A stretch of DNA of 64,000 nucleotides, from assembly GCF_015999265.1 (NCBI RefSeq), contig NZ_JAEAGR010000003.1:186001-250000 (forward strand). Direction: 5' to 3'. A program made the translations under genes and the position numbers. A model generated the notes under the pieces. It had not been told where the DNA came from. It did not search any database and was given only the letters and a program-made list of their open reading frames with translations. Positions 57,240 to 64,000 of this stretch are shown piece by piece; the stretch's first letter is position 1, and the number at the start of each line of letters is the position of its first letter. This DNA is from Mobilitalea sibirica. Lineage in GTDB: Bacteria; Bacillota; Clostridia; Lachnospirales; Lachnospiraceae.

Positions 57240-58277
57240 ATGAAAACTTTTGATGGATTTATGGCAGGTGTTAATCTGGGAGGATGGATTTCACAGTTTA
57301 GGGAAGCGAATAAAGAGCACTTTACAACCTTTATTGTGGAAAAGGATATCAAACAGATCGCATCTTGGGGTATGGATCATGTTAGACTTCCAATTGATTA
57401 CATGGTAATTGAGGATGATGATAATCCGTTTCAGTATAAGGAAGAGGGATTTGCGTATGTGGACCAATGTATCGAATGGTGTGAGGATAATAATCTGAAT
57501 ATCATTTTGGATTTACACAGGGCAGCGGGGTATGCATTCCATTCTTTGAAGGAAAACCGTTTATTTGAAGATGAGGTATTACAGCAAAGATATATATCCC
57601 TTTGGCAAGCTTTTGCAAAGCGATACAAGGATAAGGGGAGACATGTGGTATTTGAGCTTTTGAATGAAATAGTGGAACCTAACAGTGACAGGTGGAATGC
57701 TTTAAGTAAAAGAGCTGTGGAAGGTATAAGAGAGATTGATCAAAACAGAGTTATTATCATAGGCGGTAATTTTTATAACAGCGTGTTCACCTTAAATGAA
57801 CTTAATCCAATTGAAGATAACAATCTGGTTTATACCTTTCATTTTTATGAACCCCATATTTTTACACACCAAAGGGCAAGCTGGGAGCCTCTGTTAAAAG
57901 ATCTGGAATTTGTTGTTCCCTACCCCTCGGGGAAGGATACTTATAAAAAATACTTAGAAAAATCGGAAGAATTCAAGAAACGATATGGATTTACTTTTAA
58001 AGAGCTGGTAGATAAAGAGTATTTGCGAAGCTTACTTCAACCGGCACTGGAATTTGCGAAAGAAAGAGATGTCATGTTGTATTGCGGTGAGTACGGTGTA
58101 ATCGAAAATGTACCAATGGAATATAACCTAAACTGGCATAGAGATATGTGCGATTTACTTTTAGATAATCAGATTGGACGAGCTGTATGGAGTTATAAAC
58201 AGATGGATTTTCCTATGGTGGATACACATTCCATAGTAAGGAATGAGGAACTAGTTAAAATTGTTAGTAAAAGATAA
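57240..58277 (+). CDS. GH5 glycoside hydrolase (endoglucanase-like), no signal peptide
   Basis: 345 residues, a single TIM-barrel GH5 domain: GVNLGGWISQF, VRLPIDYMVIE, LDLHRAAGYAF, acid/base Glu in VVFELLNEIVEP (about 137), HFYEPHIFTHQ, nucleophile Glu in LYCGEYGVIEN (about 282) and a final W (GRAVWSYK). There is no signal peptide or binding module, so the enzyme is probably intracellular and acts on imported oligosaccharides (beta-glucans or mannans). ATG 57240 follows AAGGGA; the upstream ATG 57222 has no site. Confidence 0.9.
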   Translation: MKTFDGFMAGVNLGGWISQFREANKEHFTTFIVEKDIKQIASWGMDHVRLPIDYMVIEDDDNPFQYKEEGFAYVDQCIEWCEDNNLNIILDLHRAAGYAFHSLKENRLFEDEVLQQRYISLWQAFAKRYKDKGRHVVFELLNEIVEPNSDRWNALSKRAVEGIREIDQNRVIIIGGNFYNSVFTLNELNPIEDNNLVYTFHFYEPHIFTHQRASWEPLLKDLEFVVPYPSGKDTYKKYLEKSEEFKKRYGFTFKELVDKEYLRSLLQPALEFAKERDVMLYCGEYGVIENVPMEYNLNWHRDMCDLLLDNQIGRAVWSYKQMDFPMVDTHSIVRNEELVKIVSKR

Positions 58278-58401
58278 TTAACATAAAATATAGATAATTA
58301 AGGATAATAAAAAATAATAGTTTCTTCTTTGTATCATAGGAAGTGGTTTAGTAAAATAATATTTTTCTGGATAGACCTCCTGAATGTTACAAATGATGTT
58401 G

Positions 58402-58464
58402 AAAAACAAAGGGTTACTTTGGACTGAAATAAATAGCTCAGACTAAAGTAATCCTTTGTTTTTT
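58402..58464 (+). terminator. Terminator of GH5 gene
   Basis: AACAAAGG-TTACTTT pairs with AAAGTAA-CCTTTGTT, flanked by A- and T-runs. The rest of the 58278-58644 spacer shows nothing further. Confidence 0.9.
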
Positions 58465-58644
58465 CTGTTATATTCCTATTGATGCTGGATATCAGTGGTA
58501 AATCAGGAGTTTAGCACTTGTACATTTTTCCTTTCGTTGCTATAATAAATCAGGACCTATAAGTAAAAACTGCATATTATAGTAGTACAGGAAAGAATGT
58601 AAAGAACGTTCTACTCTTATATTAAAAGAATAGGTGGAGACAAA

Positions 58645-59163
58645 ATGTTAAGAATGTTTTATCCGAAAAGAATAGCAGATTCCGCATATGTTATTGATTA
58701 TAAGAAACTATATGAAGAAGGTTATCGTGGAATCATTTTTGATATTGACAATACTTTAGTGGAACACGGTGCGGATGCTGATCAAAGAGCAATTAATTTA
58801 ATTGCACAAATCAAAAAAATTGGTTTTGAAGTATGTTTAATTTCCAATAATAAGGAGGAAAGAGTATCCCGCTTTAATCGGGAGATTAAGGTTCGTGTTA
58901 TTCATAATGCTCAAAAGCCTGCAAAGAAGAATTTTATCAAAGCTACAAAATTAATGGGTACCAGTATAGATCATACGGTATTTATCGGGGATCAGTTATT
59001 TACAGATGTCTTTGGAGCCAATCGTGTTGGAATGATGACTTATTATGTGAAACCGATCGGACCGAAGGAAGAGATACAGATTGTACTAAAGCGTAAATTA
59101 GAAAGAGTTGTATTATACCATTATCGTAAGGATATCAAAGAGGGTAAAATTAAAGTACAATAG
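58645..59163 (+). CDS. YqeG-family HAD phosphatase (subfamily IIIA)
   Basis: 172 residues with HAD motif I FDIDNTLVEH (about 33-42), motif II LISNN, Lys in HNAQKPAKKNF and motif IV VFIGDQLFTDVFGANRVG. YqeG proteins are HAD phosphatases of the phosphatidylglycerol-phosphatase (Gep4-like) group; the substrate here is inferred. It heads a block of aro genes, an order common in clostridia. Confidence 0.9.
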   Translation: MLRMFYPKRIADSAYVIDYKKLYEEGYRGIIFDIDNTLVEHGADADQRAINLIAQIKKIGFEVCLISNNKEERVSRFNREIKVRVIHNAQKPAKKNFIKATKLMGTSIDHTVFIGDQLFTDVFGANRVGMMTYYVKPIGPKEEIQIVLKRKLERVVLYHYRKDIKEGKIKVQ

Positions 59164-59214
59164 AGCAGGTTTCGTAGACAAGTGTTATGAACAATTCGAT
59201 ATTTGAGGGTTAGT

Positions 59215-59748
59215 ATGAACAAGAGTTTAAAGCACAACATAATATTGATCGGATTTATGGGGTCGGGAAAGACCAGTGTGGGAGAACATCTGGCTAAAAT
59301 GATGAATTACCGTTTCCAGGATACGGATTTATTGATTGAACAAAGGGAACGGGATACAATTAACCAAATCTTTCGTAACAAAGGTGAAGAGTACTTTCGA
59401 GATGTGGAAACAAACTTATTAACCGAGTTGCAAAACGGATTAAATAATACGGTTTTATCCACCGGAGGCGGTATGCCTTTAAGGGAAAAAAACAGGAAGC
59501 TTTTGAAGGAACTGGGCTATGTGGTATATCTCAGGGCGTCCAAAGAAACGACCGTGAAAAGGCTTAGAGGAGACACTTCAAGACCCCTGCTTTCCGGTGA
59601 GGAATTGGGGGAGAAGGTGAAACGACTTCTTAAGGTTCGTATTCCATACTATGAGAAGGCCGCCCATAAGATTATAATGACGGATGACAGATCTTTGGAA
59701 GAGATTTCAGTTCTGATTATGGAAGCATACTTAAAACAGATCTATTGA
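59215..59748 (+). CDS. aroK: Shikimate kinase AroK
   Basis: Phosphorylates shikimate for chorismate synthesis. 177 residues with P-loop GFMGSGKTS (13-21), shikimate-binding DTDLLIE, FRDVE, STGGGMPLREKN and lid RGDTSRPLL. ATG 59215 after GAGGG is preferred to an in-frame TTG at 59203. Followed by aroQ after 28 bp. Confidence 0.94.
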   Translation: MNKSLKHNIILIGFMGSGKTSVGEHLAKMMNYRFQDTDLLIEQRERDTINQIFRNKGEEYFRDVETNLLTELQNGLNNTVLSTGGGMPLREKNRKLLKELGYVVYLRASKETTVKRLRGDTSRPLLSGEELGEKVKRLLKVRIPYYEKAAHKIIMTDDRSLEEISVLIMEAYLKQIY

Positions 59749-59776
59749 TTATTATAGGAGATAAGGAGGATGGACG

Positions 59777-60217
59777 ATGAAGCTTTTAGTGATTAACGGA
59801 CCGAATTTAAATTTTCTCGGTATTAGAGAAAAAAGTGTATATGGAAAACAAGATTACAATTACATGTTGGAGCAAATTGATAATAAAGCAACGTCACTTG
59901 GTATAACAATTGATGTTTTCCAGAGTAACAGTGAAGGGGAAATCATTGATCGAATTCAGAAAGCATATTTTGATGAGGTAGATGGAGTTATCATCAATCC
60001 GGGAGCCTATACTCATTACAGTTATGCAATTCGTGATGCCTTAGCCTCGTTGTTGGTACCTAAAATTGAAGTACATATTTCGAATATCCACAAGAGAGAA
60101 GATTTTCGACATATTTCTGTCACAGCTGCCGGCTGTGATGGTCAGATTGCAGGGTTAGGGTTAAACGGATATCTGTTGGCTATTGATGGAATAATAAATA
60201 TGCTTGAAAGTAATTAA
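59777..60217 (+). CDS. aroQ: Type II 3-dehydroquinate dehydratase AroQ
   Basis: Third step of the shikimate pathway. 146 residues of the flavodoxin-like type II enzyme: LVINGPNLNFLGIREKSVYG (catalytic Tyr and Arg loop), QSNSEGEIIDRIQKA, INPGAYTHYSYAIRDAL and VEVHISNIHKREDFRHISV. Full family length. AAGGAGG precedes the ATG. Confidence 0.95.
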   Translation: MKLLVINGPNLNFLGIREKSVYGKQDYNYMLEQIDNKATSLGITIDVFQSNSEGEIIDRIQKAYFDEVDGVIINPGAYTHYSYAIRDALASLLVPKIEVHISNIHKREDFRHISVTAAGCDGQIAGLGLNGYLLAIDGIINMLESN

Positions 60218-60423
60218 TAATATATTACTTAATAATGACTAGCGTATTCGATGATATTATGAGTCGATAATAATTAGATTTTTAAGATTACAAGAATTCG
60301 GATTATAAAATAAATCACTCATAATTAAAACAGGCTATAACTTCTGATTAATTATATAATATGTTATAGTAATATGAAAATGTTTTTATAAGAAATATAA
60401 TTAGATAAACGGGAAGGTAAACA

Positions 60424-61491
60424 ATGGACAATTATAAAAGAGTGCAAGAATTATTAAACGACTTAAGATTGGATGCAATCTTAATTTCAAATATGAATAA
60501 TGTTCGTTATATTAGTGGTTATGCTGGAGATACAGGATATCTTTTTATCTCTCAAAAAAGACATGCTTTACTTACGGATTTTCGATATACCTATCAGGCG
60601 GAGAGGGAAGCGCTCGGGTATGAAATTATTACCATTGGAGATCATGGATATGAGGAAGCAATCAATGAAATGCTAAGAACAGACCAGATTGATACTTTGG
60701 GCTTTGAAGCAAACGATCTTCTTTATGCAAAATATCAAGGCTTTAAAGACAAGTTAGAAGTGAAAGAATTAATACCTATTAAGGATGAAGTGACCCGATT
60801 ACGACGGATTAAGACACCTCAGGAGTTAGAGTACCTCAAACAAGCAGAAGCAATTGGAGATAAGGTGTTTTCCGAAATATTAGATTTTATTAAACCCGGT
60901 ATGACAGAACTTGAGGTGGCCGCTAGAATTGAATACCTGCTGAAAACAAAAGGTGGACAAGGTCTAAGCTTTCATGCAATTGTTGCATCCGGAATTAATT
61001 CCTCTATGCCCCATGCGGTTCCAACACAAAAGAAGATTGAAGTGGGGGATTTTCTGACTATGGATTTTGGTTGTATTTATGAAGGATACTGTTCCGATAT
61101 GACCAGAACGATTGTTATCGGTAAAGCAACGGATAAACAAAAAGGTATTTATAATAAAGTGCTGGAAGCTCAGGAGGCAGCCTTGGCGGTGATAAAAGCC
61201 GGATTAACCGGTAGGGAAGTGGATAAAGTTGCTAGAGATATCATATATCAAGCCGGATACGAAGGATGCTTTGGCCATGGCTTAGGTCATGGGGTGGGTC
61301 TGTTTATTCATGAAAGTCCCAGATTATCAGCGATGGAAGATGAGATTTTGCAACCCGGTATGGTAGAAACTGTAGAACCGGGTATCTACCTAAAAGGTTA
61401 CGGTGGCGTTCGAATCGAAGATATGGTTGTAGTAACAAAAACCGGTTATGAAAATTTCACTTTCTCAGAAAAAAAATTAATAGAATTGTAA
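60424..61491 (+). CDS. Xaa-Pro aminopeptidase (M24B)
   Basis: Removes N-terminal residues before proline. 355 residues: creatinase-like N-domain and a pita-bread catalytic domain with dimetal ligands in MDFGCIYEGYCSDMTRT (two Asp), GHGLGHGVGLFIHE (His), VEPGIYL (Glu) and GVRIEDMVV (Glu). The pepP-efp order is usual in Firmicutes; efp follows 117 bp later. Confidence 0.93.
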   Translation: MDNYKRVQELLNDLRLDAILISNMNNVRYISGYAGDTGYLFISQKRHALLTDFRYTYQAEREALGYEIITIGDHGYEEAINEMLRTDQIDTLGFEANDLLYAKYQGFKDKLEVKELIPIKDEVTRLRRIKTPQELEYLKQAEAIGDKVFSEILDFIKPGMTELEVAARIEYLLKTKGGQGLSFHAIVASGINSSMPHAVPTQKKIEVGDFLTMDFGCIYEGYCSDMTRTIVIGKATDKQKGIYNKVLEAQEAALAVIKAGLTGREVDKVARDIIYQAGYEGCFGHGLGHGVGLFIHESPRLSAMEDEILQPGMVETVEPGIYLKGYGGVRIEDMVVVTKTGYENFTFSEKKLIEL

Positions 61492-61608
61492 TAACTGAAA
61501 ATAAATGACAATTTATTGAGGCAAAGAGGGTAAGAAAAAAAACAGTTGCAAATATTGTCGGTTTATTATACACTAAAATGTAGTCAATTTTAAGGAGGAG
61601 TATCGAGT

Positions 61609-62166
61609 ATGGTTTCAGCAGGCGATTTTAGAAATGGCTTGACAGTTGAAATAGACAATCAAGTTTATCAAATCATTGAGTTTCAACATGTAAAACCAGG
61701 TAAAGGCGCAGCATTTGTAAGAACAAAATTAAGGAATATTAAAAATGGTGGTGTGGTTGAAAAAACCTTCCGTCCGACTGAAAAATATCCGCAGGCTCAT
61801 ATCGAAAGAAGTGATATGCAGTATTTATATTCTGACGGTGAATTGTATCATTTTATGAACGTTGATACTTATGACCAGATTGCTATGAATAAAGAGGCAA
61901 TTGGTGATTCACTCGAGTTTGTAAAAGAAAATGAAATGGTTAAGATGCTTTCCCATGGCGGACAGGTATTTGCAATTGAACCTCCGTTATTCGTAGAGCT
62001 TGTTATCACAGATACAGAACCCGGATTTAAAGGAGATACTGCTACCGGAGCAACAAAACCGGCGGTTGTAGAGACAGGTGCTACAGTTTATGTTCCTTTG
62101 TTTGTTGAGCAGGGTGATAAAATAAGTATTGATACAAGAACCGGCGAATACATGAAGAGAGTGTAG
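61609..62166 (+). CDS. efp: Translation elongation factor P
   Basis: Relieves ribosome stalling at polyproline. 185 residues with the KOW-like N-domain and modification loop [17 protein letters not shown] (Lys32 at the tip), followed by two OB domains ending TGEYMKRV. The loop is of the Bacillus-like PGKG type, and no epmA/epmB is present. AAGGAGGAG precedes the ATG. Confidence 0.97.
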   Translation: MVSAGDFRNGLTVEIDNQVYQIIEFQHVKPGKGAAFVRTKLRNIKNGGVVEKTFRPTEKYPQAHIERSDMQYLYSDGELYHFMNVDTYDQIAMNKEAIGDSLEFVKENEMVKMLSHGGQVFAIEPPLFVELVITDTEPGFKGDTATGATKPAVVETGATVYVPLFVEQGDKISIDTRTGEYMKRV

Positions 62167-62255
62167 TCAACGAATGCTTGATAGGTGTAGAGAGCTGTAT
62201 GATGTAAGGATTTTATGAGCGTATGCACTTATTGTATCATGAATATATGTATGTT

Positions 62256-62315
62256 AAGGCTGTTATAAGTAAACTGATGTATTTAATTACACAAGCAACT
62301 TATAACAGCCTCTTT
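62256..62315 (+). terminator. Terminator of efp
   Basis: AAGGCTGTTATAAGT pairs with ACTTATAACAGCCTC (14 of 15), followed by TTT. Confidence 0.8.
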
Positions 62316-62433
62316 ACGCAATTATAAAAACTTATGTAGCATATATAATCCGGCAACAGGGAAGAAGTATAATCGGTGAAAATACAGAAAAAGAGTGATT
62401 TTGAGTACAGAGATTGGGCCAAAAGGAGATGAC

Positions 62434-63321
62434 ATGAAATCGAAATTATATCTGATCATTACTATGCTTTTGTTCGGGAGTATCGGACTTTTTGTAAAAA
62501 ACATATCGCTACCCTCAAGTCAAATTGCTTTGGTAAGAGGGGTTGTTGGTAGTTTGTTTTTACTTATGGTTGCTTTACTGACTAAGAAAAAATTATCTAT
62601 TCATTCCATAAAGAATAATCTACTCTTATTATTAGCAGCAGGGGCAGCCATTGGCTTTAATTGGATTTTTTTGTTTGAAGCTTATCGGTATACCACCATA
62701 TCCAATGCGACTCTTAGTTACTATTTTGCCCCGGTTTTTGTCGCATTTATGGCTCCTTTCATCTTAAAAGAGAAAATGAATAAGACGAAAATACTATGTG
62801 TTTTGGTAGCTATGATCGGTATGTTTTTTATTGTTGAGATTAATAAAACAAGCGGCTTTCATAAAGATCAGTTATTAGGAATCGGTTATGGTCTGCTAGC
62901 TGCAATTCTTTATGCATCGGTAATACTTATGAATAAATTTGTAAAAAACATCTCAGGGTTAGAGACTACAATTATTCAACTATCTATGGCATCTGTCGTA
63001 TTGCTCCCTTATATTATAATAACAAACCCAATAAATTTATCTGATATACCGGGAAAGTCAATGATATTACTGGTGACCGTTGGTCTCCTACATACAGGCC
63101 TTGCATATCTGCTTTATTTTGTTGCTATTCGAAACCTGAAGGCTCAAACCATCGCCTCTCTAAGTTATATTGATCCGATTTCAGCGATTATCATGTCCGG
63201 TATTATTCTTGGTGAGGTAATGAGTTGGCAGCAGATGCTTGGAGGCGTTTTAATATTGGGAGCAACCTTCTACAGCGAACTGTCAGGAATATCTGTATCA
63301 AAGAAATCACGAATATCATAA
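62434..63321 (+). CDS. EamA/DMT-family transporter
   Basis: 295 residues with ten hydrophobic helices and two EamA repeats (LYLIITMLLFGSIGLFVKNI...; LLGIGYGLLAAILYASVILMNKF...). The drug/metabolite transporter superfamily exports amino acids and other metabolites; the substrate is unknown. ATG 62434 with AAAAGGAG 6 bases upstream is chosen rather than the upstream TTG at 62401 or 62395. Confidence 0.9.
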   Translation: MKSKLYLIITMLLFGSIGLFVKNISLPSSQIALVRGVVGSLFLLMVALLTKKKLSIHSIKNNLLLLLAAGAAIGFNWIFLFEAYRYTTISNATLSYYFAPVFVAFMAPFILKEKMNKTKILCVLVAMIGMFFIVEINKTSGFHKDQLLGIGYGLLAAILYASVILMNKFVKNISGLETTIIQLSMASVVLLPYIIITNPINLSDIPGKSMILLVTVGLLHTGLAYLLYFVAIRNLKAQTIASLSYIDPISAIIMSGIILGEVMSWQQMLGGVLILGATFYSELSGISVSKKSRIS

Positions 63322-63339
63322 GTAATTATGAATCTTATA

Positions 63340-63374
63340 GGGGCTGTTACAACTCTTTAGTTTGTAACAGCCCC
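63340..63374 (+). terminator. Hairpin after EamA gene
   Basis: GGGGCTGTTACAA pairs perfectly with TTGTAACAGCCCC around a 9-base loop. No long T-run follows. Confidence 0.7.
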
Positions 63375-63417
63375 GTAATTTATAAGAAGGGAATCCGCTT
63401 ATCGGTTCCTTTTCCAG

Positions 63418-63504
63418 CCAGGATGCGTTCTTACGCATAAGGATTTTTGTCGGTTTATCGACCGCGCTCAGCGCGAGAGTTACTAAAGCAAACTCTTTGC
63501 TCTA
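63418..63504 (+). repeat. Dispersed repeat family B, copy 2
   Basis: Aligns with 15917-16002 in block order (GGATGC, CTTACGC, TAAGGAT, CCGCGCTCA, GCGCGAGAG, CTCTTTGCTC). Local hairpins: GCGTtcttACGC, GTCGGTttATCGAC, GCGCtcaGCGC, GAGAGTT...AACTCTTTGCTC. It lies after a hairpin terminator, as does copy 1. Confidence 0.55.
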
Positions 63505-63521
63505 AATCTGCACCATCAGAT

Positions 63522-64000
63522 TCATTCTACCTTACTATTTATCATAGCAAGGATCTCCATATAAATCTTTTGTATCTTGGACTCCGGTATAGGTCTATCC
63601 AGAAAATATTCCACGGCTTGCTTGGCCTGGGCCACTAACATCTCCAGTCCGGTAATAGCTTTCTTATGAAGTTCGATTGCCTGTAGAGTTAGCTTTGTTT
63701 GAAGAGGATTGAATATTACATCTACTACAGCTTCACATTCGATAAAGGTAGTCAAATCAAGAGGAGAAGCATCTATATTAGGATACATACCGAGGGGAGT
63801 AGTATTAATTATGATTTCGGTATCGGTATGTGTTTTATAGAAATCCTCATACGATATGCTAGTATCCGAAGGTTTTCTGCTGATTACCTGTATATCAGAG
63901 GCTCCAAGATGTTCCAGGGCTGCAAAGGCCGTCTGTGAGGTTCCACCATTTCCAAGAATCGCACATTTCTTATCTTTAATTTGTATCTTATTATTTCTTA
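63522..64000 (-). CDS. aroE: Shikimate dehydrogenase, 3' part (gene runs off the window)
   Basis: Reduces 3-dehydroshikimate with NADPH. The frame is open to the right edge on the minus strand, so only the C-terminal 158 residues are present: the NADP Rossmann loop CAILGNGGTSQTA, VISRKPSD (the Arg favours NADP), INTTPLGMYPN and the C-terminal GLEMLVAQAKQAVEYFLDRPIP. It converges on the efp/EamA side and complements aroK and aroQ upstream. Confidence 0.92.
   Translation of the reverse strand, partial: RNNKIQIKDKKCAILGNGGTSQTAFAALEHLGASDIQVISRKPSDTSISYEDFYKTHTDTEIIINTTPLGMYPNIDASPLDLTTFIECEAVVDVIFNPLQTKLTLQAIELHKKAITGLEMLVAQAKQAVEYFLDRPIPESKIQKIYMEILAMINSKVE

Noticed and set aside
63225-63638. 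Plus-strand frames after the EamA gene
   Set aside because: They overlap the hairpin, repeat family B and the antisense of aroE; no coding support.

Overview
The window is chromosomal DNA of a low-GC Gram-positive anaerobe. The best fit is a plant-fibre-degrading, spore-forming member of the Lachnospiraceae (Clostridium cluster XIVa, near Lachnoclostridium phytofermentans or Anaerocolumna). This assignment is inferred from AT-rich codon use, strong AGGAGG ribosome sites, a SpoVB-like flippase, a Phe T-box, a lipoprotein GH10 xylanase plus a GH5 glucanase, and gene orders such as iscR-iscS-iscU-mnmA and yqeG-aroK-aroQ-pepP-efp. I see no phage, no insertion-sequence transposase, no CRISPR array and no rRNA or tRNA gene.

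Layout. 0.1-6.6 kb: ligA, metA, a PAS-PAS-GGDEF diguanylate cyclase and a convergent SpoVB-like flippase. 6.6-10.6 kb: an Rrf2 regulator with repeated operator-like sites, then iscS, iscU and mnmA, a sulfur-mobilisation set. 11.1-13.8 kb (minus strand): a PHP phosphatase and RqcH. 14.4-15.8 kb: gdhA. 16.1-23.9 kb: a copper island with an HMA-SafE-cupredoxin fusion, a DUF2318 protein, CopZ, an OmpR/HK pair, and CopA behind a CsoR-like operator. 24.4-26.5 kb: a PadR-controlled envelope operon whose DUF1700 gene carries an in-frame amber codon. 27.0-28.3 kb (minus strand): a CheY-like receiver and a CheX-like partner. 28.6-33.6 kb: argS, two AAA ATPases and a degenerate Nudix protein. 33.7-41.8 kb: pyrC and pyrF, then pyrK, pyrD and pyrE, split by a cyclophilin, a CYP152 P450 and a YjbQ protein. 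42-47.7 kb: xylanase, a divergent cis-prenyltransferase, queA, and an ECF sigma/anti-sigma pair next to a small secreted protein. 47.9-53.6 kb: an FAD oxidoreductase (minus strand) and the T-box-controlled pheST operon. 53.8-58.3 kb: signal peptidase, GNAT, membrane protein, MscL with a zinc ribbon, and GH5. 58.6-64 kb: yqeG-aroK-aroQ, pepP, efp, an EamA transporter, and the 3' part of aroE running off the right edge.

The most unusual signal is a family of four long quasi-palindromic elements (about 160-235 bp) at 4749-4964, 10847-11079, 26713-26873 and 49848-50038. Each has outer and inner stems whose sequence differs completely between copies while the two arms stay complementary. These flank a conserved, asymmetric pair of internal strands (one like TTCCCTAAATGCACTATTTG, the other like CTCCAACGAGTGTGTGTG). 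Three copies sit between convergent genes. The fourth lies between the pheS T-box terminator and pheS. I do not recognise the family. A second, shorter dispersed repeat occurs at about 15917-16002 and 63418-63504.
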